18,241 nt of DNA from Thoreauomyces humboldtii (Eukaryota; Chytridiomycota; Chytridiomycetes; Spizellomycetales; Powellomycetaceae), in assembly GCA_027596035.1 (NCBI GenBank), contig JADGJA010000449.1, positions 1-18,241 on the forward strand, given 5' to 3'. The number at the start of each line of letters is the position of its first letter. The stretch's first letter is position 1. The notes under the pieces are model-generated. The model saw nothing but the letters and a program-made list of their open reading frames with translations. It was not told where the DNA came from and did no database searches. A program made the position numbers and the translations under genes. Of this stretch, positions 8,271-17,401 are shown in pieces.

Positions 8271-10410
8271 ATGGACAGAGTGTTTGTTCCACGATGGTCT
8301 ACAAATGGCCCGACGGGCCCGCCTAATGGCCCAGGGACGACTCGAGCGGGAGCGGGCAGTCGCACTCTGACCCAGACTCAACAACCGATGAGCAATGTTG
8401 CGGGACGGGTCAACGGGATTGGAAATCGGCCGAGGACTCCTAGCACCTCTTCCTCGCTGAGTGGCCCTGGAAAAGATCTTGTCCTTGGGCCTGGCGGAGC
8501 TCTGAACAAGCCTATCGGAGCCGGCAACGCCCTTGGTCCGCTTCCAGGTGCCCAGATCGCTGTAGCCCCCAGTTCTAGCCAAGCCGCACGAAAGGCGGAG
8601 AGACGGGAACGCAACAACTCCCAAAACGGATACGTTCCTTTGTCTGCCTGGAAAGGACCCGGCTCCGCGTCCCCTTCCCTACCTCCCGCCGGTTCTGCCA
8701 GCTCGACACGGCAGCAACCCTGGCCGCAATTGAGCTCGGCCACTTTGGGAGCGTTTGCGAACTCGAAGCCAGTTGTCACACCACCAGTGATGGACACGCC
8801 AATCTCGGTGGACTCATACGATCGACCATCCGTCGAGAAAGAACCAGTTTCTTTCGAGAATAACTTCGTACGTTTGACACGTTCTGGTTTGCTATCTGTT
8901 TCCCAACTCACACTGCGCTTGCAGCCTTCACTAGGAAATGGTGGTGTAACTGTGAAGCCCGCGGCTACTGGGCCGAAGCCTGCCTCACCTGTTGTAGCTT
9001 GGGGAAACGCCGATGTCGCTTCCATTGTTGCCGCCACACCTGCACCTGCAGGGGTAAAGAGCGAGCTGTCAGTGGAGCCGACCGAGGAGGACGAGGAGGC
9101 GGCCGAAATTGCAAGGCTGAAAGCGTTGATCCCCAAACTCAATCAACCCAAAAGTCATGGCAAAGGCATGGCGGCAATTCGGGAGCGGAGCAAGGTTCGT
9201 AGTAAAGCACTCGGGTGTTATCGAAGTCCGCTTGTGGTTTAATCCTTTGCCTTTGTAGTCTGTGTCCGCAGCCAAGCTCGGCGTCCCTGCACAGCAGCCT
9301 AGCCGCGCGTCGACTTTCTCCAAAGGACCGGTCAGCACCCGCCCCTCCATTCTGTCCAAGCCCAACCAACTTTCCTCGGCGCTCTCCAACCCTTTGATTA
9401 TATCCAACCGACCGAAGTTACGAAGCACTATGAAGGCTTCGCCGAGGGCTGGTAACGCTTTCCCACAAGCGTCTAGGGCTGCGTCGGCAGAGAATTCTTC
9501 CGCAGAACAAGGAAAGGAGTCGCTCCCTTCGGACATTGCCGAAGCATCCAGTTCTGAAACATCGCGAGGCAGTAGTACGAATGGCGAAGATCTTTCAGAC
9601 TGCGACACGCATCAATCTTCGCCCGGAATGCACCCGGAGCCCACAAAGACTGTCACGGCTTCAGCCGAACCTGAAGCCATCTTTCCTCTGGAGACTGGTG
9701 GTGAACAGGTCGGAGAACACCGCGCTCTGTCCAACCCCTGGTCGTCGGGCAGCACTAGTCCCAGCCCCGGAACCTCCGACTCAGACATCGCCCATCGAGA
9801 AAACCGCCCACGTTCATCCTCCCGCGAACTTAGTTCAAATGATTCAGACCGATCGGGTAGCCACCCGCTCTCCGTCACCGCCCCTCCGACTCTCGTCGAA
9901 GAGACTGGATTTGCCTCGCCGGCTCCATTTTCGGCGAGCAAAGTCGGTCGCATCTTCCCTCGACCCGCTCCGTACGAATCCACTTTCCAGTACTCTGCCT
10001 CTCTCGAAAAGGAAGAGCAGTTCTTGCGCACTCTCGGCTGGGACCGATCCGCCTACTATGACAGCGACGTCGACGAAAACGAGTTCGTCATCACTCAGGA
10101 GGAAAAGGAGGAGTTCTTCAAGGGCTATGCTCGCCTCGTTGATTCAGCTGACGGGGGTCCTAGCGGTCCTGGCCGCGACGCATCCGACTGCTTTGGAATG
10201 GGCATCGGCGGCGCTCAGGTAGACCCGTGGGGTCTCCGACAGCAACCTCTCCACCAGACTCGTCGATACGACGTTCCAGCTCAGTCGCGTCATGTTAGAC
10301 TCTTGGACCCTTCCGGTGATTCGTCCCCTGTCGGAAGCCCCATCGGAACTCGCTATCCTGCCGTCGCCGTGGACTCTCCGACTCTCATCCGTCGCTTTAC
10401 GGCTTTCTGA
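8271..10410 (+). CDS. vasculin/GPBP1-like low-complexity protein
   Basis: Exons 8271-9194 and 9259-10410 give 691 residues. A second predicted intron at 8868-8924 (57 nt, GTACGT donor, CTCAC branch, TTGCAG acceptor, no in-frame stop) would reduce this to 672. Most of the protein is disordered Ser/Pro/Gly-rich sequence. Two parts are conserved-looking. The N-terminus (MDRVFVPRW) recalls the FAPAW start of vasculin. Near the C-terminus (about 556-590 unspliced), SLEKEEQFLRTLGW, then an acidic spacer and ITQEEKEEFF, matches the vasculin pattern SLEAEHRLLKxMGW...LTEDExxEF. Vasculin (GPBP1) is a GC-rich-promoter-binding regulator in animals; what fungal relatives do is not established to my knowledge, so a nuclear regulatory role is inference. 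The ATG context is weak (C at -3), so the start is uncertain. Confidence 0.72.
8868..8924 (+). other. predicted stopless 57-nt intron in vasculin-like gene
   Basis: The segment begins GTACGTTTGACACG and ends CTGCGCTTGCAG, with a CTCAC branch-like site and a pyrimidine-rich stretch before it. It lies at phase 0, is a multiple of three and has no stop. Its splice signals are as strong as those of confirmed introns nearby. It encodes hydrophobic sequence unlike the disordered flanks. Confidence 0.7.
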
Positions 10411-10891
10411 TCAGAGCACATGTCCTTTATCTCCTTCGCCTTCCCTTGTCCTATCGCCTCCACTGTCCTTGCGTGTCGTGTCTACCCAACCAACCCGCAC
10501 CAGAGTGCTACACGCCCTCCTCGCCCTATGAGCACATCTCTCCCGCTCTTGTCCTTTTTTTCCTTTTTTTTCTTTTCCACATGAATCAATCGTATCCGCG
10601 AAGGGGAGCGAAATCCTCCCTTTCTTGCATGACCAAACACCGCCAGAAAGCGCGAACTGGGGCCGCCGTCTTGGAAACAGCGGCTGCTGCCACAGGAGAA
10701 GTACACGGGTAGAACCGTCCTCATGGAAGTCGACATCTTTCCGCCATTCGCTGCAGTTGCAGTGTTTTCGGGCAAATGTGATTTTTACAAAAAGTTTCTG
10801 GCAACAGAGATAGAGCAGTCGAATGTATCGGGAGACAAGTGGGTGGGAGAGACTCTCGCTCGTCAAGGGAGGTGCGTGTTGTGGGGCCCGA
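10411..10891. other. convergent 3' spacer, no gene seen
   Basis: This 481-bp region lies between the stop codons of the vasculin-like gene (plus) and the small unknown gene (minus). It contains T-rich runs at about 10552-10577, which could serve as 3' processing signals. Short open frames show no motif. Confidence 0.4.
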
Positions 10892-11206
10892 TCAAGCCGC
10901 GCCGTGACGAGGGAGTGTGGGCTTCTCCTGTGCCGTGTGCGGAGCATCGTGGTCCACATGGATGGTGTGAGGACCGAGAGCCTGAGCGAAGACAATATCC
11001 CGATTAGATGCGAGAAGAGTTCGCGGCGACAGTTCACAAATTCCAGGCCACCGTACCTGGGCGACACCGGTACCGGCATAGGTGGATGCTGCTCCTGCGG
11101 ACAACGGCGCCGTTGTAGCTTCGATCGAGGAAACGCGTTCTCCTCCTGCGTCTACGACGGGAACGTCGGCCCGGCTGGTGTTCAGGTATTCGGTGTTGGC
11201 GGACAT
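10892..11206 (-). CDS. small hydrophilic protein of unknown function
   Basis: The ATG at 11206 (A at -3) opens exon 11057-11206. A predicted 75-nt intron (10982-11056, GTACGG donor, TCTAAT branch, GCTCAG acceptor) leads to exon 10892-10981, giving 79 residues. The intron is a multiple of three with no in-frame stop, so the unspliced frame also encodes a 104-residue version. The protein is Ala/Thr-rich and acidic to neutral, with no membrane helix, and has a His-rich C-terminal part (ALGPHTIHVDHDAPHTAQEK). I do not recognise it. The good splice signals and the change in composition at the junction favour a real gene, but chance is possible. Confidence 0.45.
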   Translation of the reverse strand: MSANTEYLNTSRADVPVVDAGGERVSSIEATTAPLSAGAASTYAGTGVAQVRWPGICELSPRTLLASNRDIVFAQALGPHTIHVDHDAPHTAQEKPTLPRHGAA

Positions 11207-11579
11207 GTTGAAGTGGTTCGAAAGGGTTGAAGGAAGCAAAAGACCTTCTTTTTGGAAGAGTGGTATGGGGATCGCTGAGCTGAACTCGCTTATGCCTGGG
11301 GAGACATGAAAGATCAAGAAGTTTTATAGATGCGGTCTTCCAAGTCCACAAGATGAGGTGGTCTAAACTCTCACGTCCGGGCCTAACTTCTGGCCACGAG
11401 ACCATTCCTACGCGAAGACGTTATGCGCTCATAGTTTTCTCTTGAAGAAAATCAGCGTCATTCCGAGCAAAGAAGTTGATCCAATTCCAGGTAAGCATTG
11501 TATCGTGCAGTAAATGATCCACGCGCAAGCGACCCGACGACCAACATTTTGGGCGAGCGGAGTTCCCGGCGTGGCTGTG

Positions 11580-11614
<35 letters not shown>

Positions 11615-11995
11615 GACAGGGAAGCTGTCATCCGCTTAGCTCTTGCGCAGCCACTCGCCGCAAACGCGGATGGTGGACGGTTCTGCCACGAGTCCGACAG
11701 TCGGCACCCGTTTGCTTCCGCCCGCATAAAGTCCACCGCTTTGGGCCAGTCTGGGGGTTTTTTCTCTGTCGTCGTCGGCTCAGCACAGGCCACGTACACT
11801 TGTACGCCGCAACATGGACTCGGAAGCGGATCGTCCTACTGTACATGCGAAGAGGGAAGCGGATGGTTTTCCGCCATGCGACGTCTGGATCCCTCACGAT
11901 GCATAAAGAGAGGCAAAGCGGCGTCGTCTTCTCTCATCTGCAGCATACAATCAGCTACACTCCGATATCATAGTAAACCACCGTGAAAGTTCTCG
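11207..11995. promoter_or_regulatory. divergent promoter region of small gene and ABC transporter
   Basis: This 789-bp region separates divergent genes. It holds an imperfect (CT)n tract at 11581-11614. The plus-strand open frame at 11498-11986 encodes low-complexity residues from that tract and has no domain, so I do not call a gene. Confidence 0.4.
11581..11614. repeat. (CT)n microsatellite
   Basis: A 34-bp near-perfect CT dinucleotide run, interrupted once by TTTC, sits about 380 bases upstream of the ABC transporter ATG. It may act as a pyrimidine-rich promoter element. Confidence 0.9.
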
Positions 11996-13973
11996 ATGGA
12001 TTCTTTCAAGACCGACATAGGCGCTGCCGGGAGCTCGCATACGGTACTCGCGATTGAGGACGATACGGACAGCAACCAGTTCGTCTTGACGGGCGCAGGG
12101 CTTGAGTGGAAGAATCTTTCGTATGAGATCGACCTACCGGGAAAAAAACAAGGTTCTAGAATCATCCTTAACGGGATCTCTGGCACAGCTCGTCGTGGAG
12201 AGATGGTGGCCATCCTAGGCGCCAGGTAAACTGCATGATTTCTCTTTCGTCCTTCTTTGGGGCCTTGTACTGAATCTTTAGTGGTAAAGTGGAGCAGGCA
12301 AAACGACTCTTCTGAACTGTCTATCTGGACGCGTCCCGTCAGGTCGTCTGTCTGGCAAGATCACGCTCGACTCTCGCCCGCGCGACCCGCACACCTGGAA
12401 GCGGAACATGGCGTTCGTCGAACAGGACGACGATCTTCTGGGACATCTGACTGTCTTGGAGACGCTCACTTACGCTGCTCGTCTCCGTCTGCCGGAAAAG
12501 ACCCTCGCTCAGCAACGTGCTCGCGCTCTGACCATCCTCGAAACCTTGCGTTTGCAGAAGGCTGCAAACACGACGATCGGCACAGAGCTCACGCGCGGCG
12601 TGAGCGGGGGCGAACGCAAACGGTGCGCCATCGGAGTCAGTCTCGTCGGTGGCCCGAGCGTCCTCGCTTTGGACGAAGGCACCAGCGGTCTTGACAGCAC
12701 GGCAGCCTTCAGCGTGCTGTCCAACGTTGCTCAGGACGCAGCGAAATCCGGCCGAGTTGTTGTGGTGACCATCCACCAGCCTTCCTTGGAGATTCTGGCG
12801 CTTTTTGCACAGATCGTTGTGCTCTGCGCAGGAAAGGTCGCGTTCATGGGCACGGTGGATCAGGCCATCTCGCATTTCGAAAGCATCGGATATCCGCTAC
12901 CCATTCATCGAAACCCTGCCGACCACTTCATGGACATCGTGACTGTCCAGACGGGCGGAGGCGCCGAAGAGGATGCTCGGATTGCAAAGATCCAGGATGC
13001 ATACGCTCGCATCGAAGTGGAACGCGGCTCTCAATCAGACGAGAAGTCTTCTGACCTCACCTCGATCACCACCCCTTCCCCTGATGCCGCCGTCGCTGAG
13101 CCCCCTTCATCGTCAGCGACGGTCCGTAACAGCTGGATTGTAGAATTCGGGATCCTCTTTTCACGAGAATGGCTCGGCGTTACTCGTGCGCGGTCAGTCC
13201 GCATCGCGGAACTCGTTCGGACCATTGTCCTTATCGTCCTCATCGGCGTCGCTTCGCTACGCCTTGCTCACGACCAGCGCGGCCTTCAAAACCGAATCGG
13301 TGTGCTCTTTACGTGGCCGGTTAATTCCATGTTCGTCACCCTGCAGCCCATCGTCATCTCGTTCCCTCTGGCTCTTAGCAAGATGATCCGGGAACGCTCT
13401 TCGGGACTCTACAGGGTGTCCACGTTCTTCGCCGCGACAGCGCTCAGCATCCTTATCCCCGTCATCTTCTTTGCTCTGCTCGCCATCGTACCGCTGTACT
13501 GGATCATCGGTCTCCAACCTGATGTTTCAAAGTTCTTCATCTGGATCGGCATCAACTTGCTGGTAGTCATTTGCGGCGCTGCCCTGGGACTTGCCGTGGC
13601 GGCCGGAGCTCGTACCGTGCAGCTCGCTCAAGCCATCGGCCCTCTCTGCGCCGTTCTCTTCATGCTGTACGGAGGGATGATCCTGAACACTCAACGCCTC
13701 GGTTGGTGGTTCCGCTGGATACATTACCTCAGCCCTATCGGTTACGGTTTCTCTGCGCTGGCGCAGAACGAGCTCGCCGGGGCGACCTTCTCGTGTCTTC
13801 CCGGTGAGGCGTGCGTTCCCAACGGCGACGATTCGCTGAAGGTGTACAATCTGGACGAGATTAGCATCGGATTGAACGCCGTCGCCCTTGCTGCCCTCGC
13901 CGCTGCTTTCTTTTTGCTGGGATACGTTCTCCTGAGACGGACGAGCAAGCCTAAGGCGGTCGTGCTCCGGTGA
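11996..13973 (+). CDS. ABCG-family half-transporter (White/ABCG2 type)
   Basis: Exons 11996-12225 and 12290-13973 join to 637 residues in NBD-TMD order, the ABCG half-transporter layout and size; two copies must dimerise to export a lipophilic substrate. Nucleotide-binding motifs: Walker A GASGAGKT (75-82, split by the intron), signature VSGGERKR (181-188), Walker B VLALDE (201-206) followed by GTSGLDS, and switch His in VTIHQPS (H239). The membrane half (about 370-620) has the ABCG hallmarks KMIRERSSGLYRVSTFFAA and WWFRWIHYLSPIGYGFSALA, then a Cys-containing loop (CLPGEAC) before the last helix. The D-loop region reads DEGTSGLDS instead of the usual DEPTSGLDS. The intron has two AGs 8 nt apart (ending 12281 and 12289); only the second restores Walker A. 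The substrate cannot be told. Confidence 0.94.
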
Positions 13974-14082
13974 TGACCTATCTCTTTCTACCTGCTCTGT
14001 GCGACTGTTCTTTGTGAGCTTTCTTAATTATTATATGATCTATTGATATACCAACTGTCTCCTACATGGACCGCGTGAAATT

Positions 14083-14934
14083 TTACGCCTCTTCGAACTT
14101 CTGGAGGAAAGGAGCGTTCACTTCCCCATACGACTTTGCTGCACCCTGCACTTGCCCATACGCATCCCCTCCGTCCTCCAATTGGAACGACTGCGGGGCT
14201 TCGTCCAGCAGCTTTGCGTATCTGGTTAACACCTTCGAGTAATAAATCTGCAACAAAAGACAAGCGCAGATGTAAGCCTGAAGTTCCGGCGGAATCTTTT
14301 CTCACGCGCTTGACACTCACCGAGAGCGCGGTAACCATCAGTATCAGAAACAGATACATGCTTAGCCAAGAGCGGACCGCCTGCTTCAGCTGGTCGCACG
14401 GGACAATGCCCGCGAAAAGCTCCCCGGGGGGGCACATGTCGTCTCCCCTTGTCGAGAGCAGGTACGACGTGAGCGCAAACGCCGGGATAATTATTATCAG
14501 AAGGCAAATGCCGTTGATCCATGCCAGGAACCGCTGGTAATAGGACAGGTACCGAATGTGACGTGGGTTGTTCTGCGCGGCAGATCGCATGGGTGAGCGT
14601 TTCTATTGCAAGGTGTTTTTTGGATGACTGGACGGGGCATGCATACCTTGCTTAACACCCAGAGCTTGAGCAAGGCAAACCCGATGTCAAGTAGGCTGAG
14701 GAAGCTCCACCGCCAGTCGTTGAACATCACAGTGACAATCAGGCCTGCGATGGAATTAAACTGGATGGAACTATTAGTAAACCACGCATGCTATATATGT
14801 ATTAAGGCTAGCCTTTCGCTTACCAGGGCAAAGCGCTGCATGCGCCAGACGATAGCACGCACACAGGACGGGCTGAGAATGGTGTCGGACATAGTTTGTT
14901 GCCGAAGCGCTGACTGGACTGTGGGGCTTCGCAT
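14083..14934 (-). CDS. four-helix integral membrane protein, unknown function
   Basis: Four exons (14824-14934, 14647-14760, 14321-14572, 14083-14247) join in frame to 213 residues; starting at the second in-frame ATG (14892) gives 199. Introns are 63, 74 and 73 nt, the first with a textbook TACTAAT branch site. Predicted membrane segments: FALFNSIAGLIVTVMF, WSFLSLLDIGFALLKLWVL, INGICLLIIIIPAFALTSYL and WLSMYLFLILMVTALSIYY. The loop between helices 3 and 4 has two cysteines (DDMCPPGE and VPCDQ) that could pair outside the cytosol. The C-terminal tail of about 45 residues is hydrophilic (LLDEAPQSFQLEDGGDAYGQ). The topology resembles small tetraspan/MARVEL-like proteins, but no family motif is visible. 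Confidence 0.72.
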
Positions 14935-15334
14935 GATAGACAACCTTTTAAAGCGGGACTCTTATGAAGAGGGACTGCTAAGTTCAAAAGCCACCGAGCG
15001 AAAAGAGCAATGCAAAAAGCAACTACAGGCTAGGCTACGCCTCAAGGCTACGCCCCAAACAGAGTTTTGCCTGACGCGTCGGGAGAAAGCGATCGCATTG
15101 CGTAAGCAGCAGAGCTTATGTGTCGTGTACGCCTGAGCAGGATCGCATGCTGTACGCCTGAGGTCTCCTGGGCGATCTCCGTTTACAGCCGACAGCAAGG
15201 TGCATTCAACAGGTCGTGGAGCAGCCCGCCGGAAGATCCAAGTATAACCTTTACACTTCAATCATGCATCCTCATTCCGGTCATCCGTTGGACCACGGTT
15301 TCAGTTCGGATCCGCTGCACGGAAGAGGATAATT
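14935..15334. promoter_or_regulatory. divergent promoter region with short direct repeats
   Basis: This 400-bp spacer lies between the tetraspan-like gene (minus) and the CsaA-like gene (plus). It contains a 12-bp direct repeat TGTACGCCTGAG at 15126-15137 and 15151-15162, and related GGCTACGCC strings near 15030-15055. No coding potential was recognised. Confidence 0.45.
15126..15162. repeat. 12-bp direct repeat pair
   Basis: TGTACGCCTGAG occurs twice, with starts 25 bp apart, each copy beside a GATCGCAT-like string. Lying between divergent genes, it could be a regulator-binding site; this is only a sequence observation. Confidence 0.55.
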
Positions 15335-16126
15335 ATGTGCGCCGTCCCAGCTCACCTTGTGCCCCTTGAGCTCTTTGACACTATCACGTTCATTCTTGGT
15401 AGGTGTAGACGACCTCTCTACTAGGCGAAAATGTAATACTCATCTCAGCTTGTCGTTCTGCACAAAGGCAAACCCACGTCAGTTATCACCAACCCCACCG
15501 CTCGACTCCCAGCCTACCTACTGTCATATACCTTTTCCAAACCCCTTATGTCCGCCCACCCGAAGCCTTCCTACACATCATCCGCCCAGCTCACCGTGCA
15601 AAACACCCCAGAGACCCTACTCGGATCGTCGATCCTCTGCGTGGCCAACTTCCCCCGGAAGCAGATCGGAAAAACCATGAGCGACTGTCTCACCACCGGA
15701 CTTCAAGACCCCGACGCTCCGACAGTCAAAGATAAGAGCGAAGGGACCGTCGCTGTCGTTGCCGTGGGGTTGGATGGGAGCCGCAAGGTGGTGGAGCAGG
15801 GTTCCAGAGCTCATGTGGACGGGAGGGACGAGATCGTCCAGGAGAATACGAGGAGGCTCACCTGGGAGGATTTCTCGAAAGTAAGGATCTTGTGTGGGAC
15901 GGTGGTGCAAGGAAAAGACGATGCGGGAAAGGTGGCGGTGCAGGTCGGGACGGATGCGGAGCAACATCATCTGTGTGAGAGCGCTGTTGACTTTGACGAT
16001 CGGAATAAGGGACAGCAGGTCTTAGTGGTCGTGAATCTGGAGCACGGACCTAGGATTCTTACTGTTGGGGTGCATGCTTTCTTAGCCCCTCTCAAATTTG
16101 TAAAGAATGGTTATGTGCTGGCTTGA
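15335..16126 (+). CDS. tandem CsaA-like tRNA-binding-fold protein
   Basis: Exons 15335-15398 and 15483-16126 (84-nt intron) give 235 residues. The first repeat matches CsaA, an OB-fold relative of the EMAPII/Arc1p tRNA-binding domain: LELFDTITFILV, then NPTARLPAYLLSYTF (about 25-39), SSAQLT (54-59) and ILCVANFPRKQIGKTMSD (72-89). The second repeat starts with LTWEDFSKVRILCGTVV (147-163), like the CsaA N-terminus, but diverges: it keeps QQVLVVVNL and loses the SSAQIT and NFPxxQIG signatures. CsaA binds nucleic acid and peptides in bacteria and was proposed as an export chaperone; the fungal role is unknown. The acceptor at 15482 was chosen because it alone restores frame and the CsaA match; the nearer CAG at 15448 does not. 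Degeneration of repeat 2 to a structural half is inference. Confidence 0.82.
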
Positions 16127-16319
16127 GCACCTTCTTCTTTAACGCAATGGGCGAGCCGGCGGCCGAAGGCGCCATGCAAGAAGAGCTCGACCGCATTCCC
16201 GCTCATTCCACGTCCTTCAAGGGTTTGCCCCCGATCAAACAACGACCCCTCTTGGCTGAACATAAGGCAGCTTCCGTTTTCTGAACGCAACCAACTAATT
16301 TTTGCGGTCTTCCGCCAGC
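16127..16319. other. convergent 3' spacer
   Basis: This 193-bp region lies between the stops of the CsaA-like gene and uL24m. A 45-codon frame (16149-16283, plus) is present but has no support. The region probably holds the two 3' UTRs. Confidence 0.4.
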
Positions 16320-17150
16320 TCAGAACGCTACAGACTCCTTATTCTTTCTCCTCAACCTCTCCAGCTCGTTCATGAAAGCATTCGGGAACGGACATTGTGC
16401 GATGCTTGGTTGGAAGGTGACGCGCCGGACCACTTCCGCGTCTGTGTCCAAGGGGCCAATGGCTTTCGCCTCAAAGTCGTCCTTTGGCTCGGGTATCGGG
16501 ATAAGGGTTTGTGTGTCGATCGCCAAACGCTGAACGTCGTGGCGCATGGTGATTGGGTTGATATGCTTGCTGGCGGGCCGGGGTTTGATGAGGCGAGTCT
16601 TGGTTGGCAAACTGGAGTGAACGGGCGAGCATCAGTTAGCCTAGTGGCTTGCGCAGGTCGAAAAGAACGAGACTGTTCCTCACCCGCTGGCAGGATCCAC
16701 CAGTTGCACGTTTGTGTAGGAGACATGCATTTCCTTTCGGATTCTTTGTCCCTTTGGATATTCTGGACTAGGTTTTATGTGTTTGAATCCCTGGCGAAAA
16801 GATTGGAGGTTCAGCAAGACTGATTCAGATACGACAAGTCCAAAGGCCCTGAGTCCCGCGCCCCCACCAGGTTGACTCCCTCTACGATCACTGCGTTAAG
16901 GTCCTTCAAAACCTCGACAACTTTTCCTTGCACTCCGACGTCCTTCATTCCCCCGATCACCTCCACCTGAAGAAAGCCGCCAAGAAGATGAAGTTTGTTA
17001 TGAGTTCAGCAACCGAAAGGAAAGCAAAACAATGGCTCTTCTACCCACCTTATCGCCGACAAATATCTTCCAATTCTTTACACGATCCTTCTCTTGGATC
17101 TTTGGTGGCTTCGGCCTCATGAAGTTTGCGCCTCTGAATTTTGGCGGCAT
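16320..17150 (-). CDS. MRPL24: mitochondrial large-subunit ribosomal protein uL24m
   Basis: Four exons (17049-17150, 16868-16966, 16684-16790, 16320-16611) join exactly to 199 residues. The KOW/uL24 core spans the first splice: NWKIFVGDK then VEVIGGMKDVGVQGKVVEVL and NAVIVEGVNL. It continues with GFKHIKPSPEYPKG, HVSYTNVQLVDPASG, DTQTLIPIPEPKDDF and VVRRVTFQPSIAQCPFPNAF, matching the layout of fungal mitochondrial uL24 (yeast Mrpl40 family). It assembles into the 54S mitoribosomal subunit. The N-terminus is basic (MPPKFRGANFMRPKPPK), consistent with mitochondrial import. The usual KDKGKQGK of the KOW loop reads KDVGVQGK, a loss of two lysines. Introns are 82, 77 and 72 nt. Starts of uL24m and NDUFA12 face away from each other, 251 bp apart. 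Confidence 0.92.
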
Positions 17151-17401
17151 GGTGGCAGTAGCTGTGTTCTCCGAAAGTAGTGGAAGGTTTGTTGAGGAGG
17201 TTGCCGATGGTAAGAAGGCTCGTACTTATGTACTTATGGGAATACTCGGTCGTCGGGACTTGTTTGTCCTTGAGTGTGCAGAGAGAAGTCTCACAGGCTC
17301 ACAGTTCGTCGCGGAGGCAAAAAAGGCTCCGAAGTAAGCCACCTCACCTCAAGAGCGTCCACAAGCTCCAGCACACATACCGTACTACACTCTACATCAC
17401 A
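17151..17401. promoter_or_regulatory. bidirectional promoter, uL24m and NDUFA12
   Basis: This 251-bp spacer separates the two start codons. Both products are mitochondrial, so co-regulation from a shared promoter is likely. I see no obvious TATA box. The plus-strand open frame crossing it is the antisense shadow of uL24m exon 1. Confidence 0.6.

Noticed and set aside
8378..9142. 254-codon minus-strand open frame
   Set aside because: Antisense shadow of the vasculin-like exon 1, created by its GC-rich codons; no domain or intron partner.
11498..11986. 162-codon plus-strand frame before the ABC transporter
   Set aside because: It runs through a CT microsatellite and shows no domain; it ends just before the transporter ATG.
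12339..12875. 178-codon minus-strand open frame
   Set aside because: Antisense to the conserved ABC nucleotide-binding domain.
15399..15448. Shorter 50-nt intron in the CsaA-like gene ending at 15448
   Set aside because: It puts the downstream exon out of frame with the CsaA match; the acceptor at 15482 keeps frame and homology.
16149..16283. 45-codon plus-strand frame starting MGEPAAEGAMQEEL
   Set aside because: It lies in the convergent 3' spacer with no support beyond being open.
16779..16790. tRNA B-box-like string GTTTGAATCC
   Set aside because: No A box or acceptor stem pairing; it falls at the uL24m exon 3 boundary.
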